Source: Nitrospiraceae bacterium (GTDB lineage Bacteria > Nitrospirota > Nitrospiria > Nitrospirales > Nitrospiraceae). From it: DNA of 5,721 bases. Both the position numbers and the translations under genes were made by a program. The notes beneath the pieces were generated by a model. That model had not been told where the DNA came from. It searched no databases and saw nothing but the letters and a program-made list of their open reading frames with translations. The DNA is taken from NCBI GenBank assembly GCA_005800255.1, contig SYGW01000106.1, positions 1 to 5,721 on the forward strand. Direction: 5' to 3'. The first letter of the stretch is position 1. Each line of letters starts with the position of its first letter. Shown piece by piece: positions 4,510 to 5,721 of this stretch.

Positions 4510-5721
4510 ATGGGTAAAGTGATCGGAATCGATCTTGGAACCACGAACTCCTGCGTTTCTATCATGAGCGGCGGTGAACCGACTGTGATCGCCAACGCAG
4601 AAGGAGCTCGCACCACCCCGTCCATCGTCGCCATCACCGAAAAAGAGGAACGCCTCGTCGGACAGATTGCCAAACGCCAGGCGATCACGAATCCAGGGAA
4701 CACCATTTTCTCCGTGAAACGCCTCATGGGCCGCAAGTTCCGCAGCCAGCAAGTGACCGACGCAGCCAAGCGGTTGCCCTACAAAGTGGTCGACGGCGAC
4801 AACGGCGATGCCTACGTCGAGCTGCGCGGCAAGCGCTACAGCCCGCCGGAAATCTCCGCCATGATTCTGCAAAAAATGCGGCAGACCGCCGAAGACTATC
4901 TCGGAGAAAAAGTCACCGAAGCGGTCATCACCGTCCCGGCCTATTTCGACGACAGCCAGCGTCAGGCCACCAAAGATGCCGGCCAGGTCGCGGGCTTGAC
5001 CGTCCTCCGGATCATTAACGAACCGACCGCCGCGGCCCTCGCCTACGGCCTGGACAAAAAGAAGGACGAGCGGGTTGCCGTCTACGATTTGGGCGGCGGC
5101 ACCTTCGACGTCTCCATCCTGGAAATTGGCGACGGCGTATTCGAAGTCAAATCAACCAACGGCGATACCTATCTCGGCGGCGACGACTTCGACGAGCGCG
5201 TCATGGACTGGCTGGTCGACGAGTTCAAGAAGGATCAAGGCATCGATCTCCGCAAGGATCGGATGGCCCTCCAACGTCTGAAGGAAGCGGCGGAGCGGGC
5301 CAAGATCGAACTCTCCTCGTCGCAGGACACCGAGATCAATCTGCCCTTCCTCACTGCCGATGCCAGCGGACCCAAGCACCTGGTCATCAAACTGACCCGC
5401 GCGAAGCTGGAGCAGTTGGTCGACGACCTGATCAAACGGTCGATCGAGCCCTGCAAGAAGGCGCTCGCCGACGCCGGAGTCTCCGCGCGCGACATCAACG
5501 AAGTCGTCCTCGTCGGCGGCATGACCCTTATGCCGAAAGTCATTCAAGCCGTCAAGGAATTCTTCGGCAAAGAACCGCATCGGGGTGTGAACCCCGACGA
5601 AGTGGTCGCCATCGGCGCGGGCATTCAAGGCGGCGTGCTCAAGGGCGAAGTGAAGGACGTGCTGCTTCTCGATGTCACGCCTCTCTCGCTGGGCATCGAG
5701 ACCCTCGGCGGTGTCTTCACG
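4510..5721 (+). CDS. dnaK: Chaperone DnaK (Hsp70), N-terminal part (3' end outside window)
   Basis: ATP-driven Hsp70 chaperone that binds exposed hydrophobic segments of client proteins, with DnaJ and GrpE. The window holds 404 residues of a usual 630-645: the whole ATPase domain (about 1-380), the linker VLLLD (384-388) and the first strand of the substrate-binding domain. Seen: phosphate loop 1 [12 protein letters not shown] (6-17), catalytic K70 in [25 protein letters not shown] (142-158), E171 in [11 protein letters not shown], phosphate loop 2 [14 protein letters not shown] (192-205, with D193 and T198), and LVGGMTLMP (334-342). A Gram-negative-type insertion lies around residues 76-100. 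The frame is open from ATG 4510 to the window edge, with AGGAAGGAG 7 nt upstream. Odd: residue 340 is Leu (CTT, 5527-5529) where Hsp70s have Arg (Hsc70 Arg342, E. coli Arg345 by my count), a residue that packs on the adenine of the nucleotide. The grpE neighbour confirms its role. Confidence 0.98.
   Translation, partial: MGKVIGIDLGTTNSCVSIMSGGEPTVIANAEGARTTPSIVAITEKEERLVGQIAKRQAITNPGNTIFSVKRLMGRKFRSQQVTDAAKRLPYKVVDGDNGDAYVELRGKRYSPPEISAMILQKMRQTAEDYLGEKVTEAVITVPAYFDDSQRQATKDAGQVAGLTVLRIINEPTAAALAYGLDKKKDERVAVYDLGGGTFDVSILEIGDGVFEVKSTNGDTYLGGDDFDERVMDWLVDEFKKDQGIDLRKDRMALQRLKEAAERAKIELSSSQDTEINLPFLTADASGPKHLVIKLTRAKLEQLVDDLIKRSIEPCKKALADAGVSARDINEVVLVGGMTLMPKVIQAVKEFFGKEPHRGVNPDEVVAIGAGIQGGVLKGEVKDVLLLDVTPLSLGIETLGGVFT

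Noticed and set aside
5152..5628. Antisense open frames opposite dnaK
   Set aside because: They lie wholly inside the conserved DnaK ATPase domain and look like codon-bias shadows.

Overview
The window holds six collinear genes, all on the + strand: the end of valS, then nadC, birA, coaX, grpE and the first two thirds of dnaK. It is ordinary, well-conserved bacterial housekeeping DNA. I see no transposase, integrase, phage gene, CRISPR array, tRNA or rRNA. Base composition looks evenly G+C-rich, with strong C/G third-position bias throughout. The exceptions are the short AT-richer gaps before grpE and before dnaK. The DnaK carries the insertion in its ATPase domain typical of Gram-negative lineages. 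The proteins and the valS-nadC-birA-coaX order look to me like a Nitrospira-type bacterium (Nitrospirota). That placement rests on general resemblance, not a search, and a deltaproteobacterium-like lineage cannot be excluded.

Region 1 (2-2956) is a tightly packed run. valS stops 3 nt before nadC, and nadC stops 3 nt before a GTG-started birA, so the three are very likely co-transcribed and translationally coupled. ValS charges tRNA-Val, NadC makes the NAD precursor nicotinate mononucleotide, and BirA attaches biotin to carboxylase carrier domains.

Region 2 (2957-3791) is a 43-nt gap followed by coaX, the type III pantothenate kinase that opens CoA synthesis. nadC-birA-coaX therefore forms a cofactor cluster (NAD, protein-bound biotin, CoA). 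The gap lacks a properly spaced ribosome binding site. It does have a near-consensus -10 box placed so that transcription could begin on the A of the coaX ATG.

Region 3 (3792-5721) is the heat-shock pair grpE-dnaK: the chaperone and its nucleotide exchange factor. Its 92-nt leader region carries a possible sigma70-type promoter and four alternating C and G runs, the last of which is the grpE ribosome binding site. There is no hrcA gene between coaX and grpE and no CIRCE operator. A small imperfect hairpin lies between grpE and dnaK, followed by a strong ribosome binding site.

No new biological system is visible. The points most worth a second look are: a Leu in place of a near-invariant adenine-contacting Arg in DnaK; a Leu in place of a conserved Trp in ValRS (both are single G-to-T differences from the expected codon); the possible leaderless coaX transcript; and the C/G-run leader of grpE.
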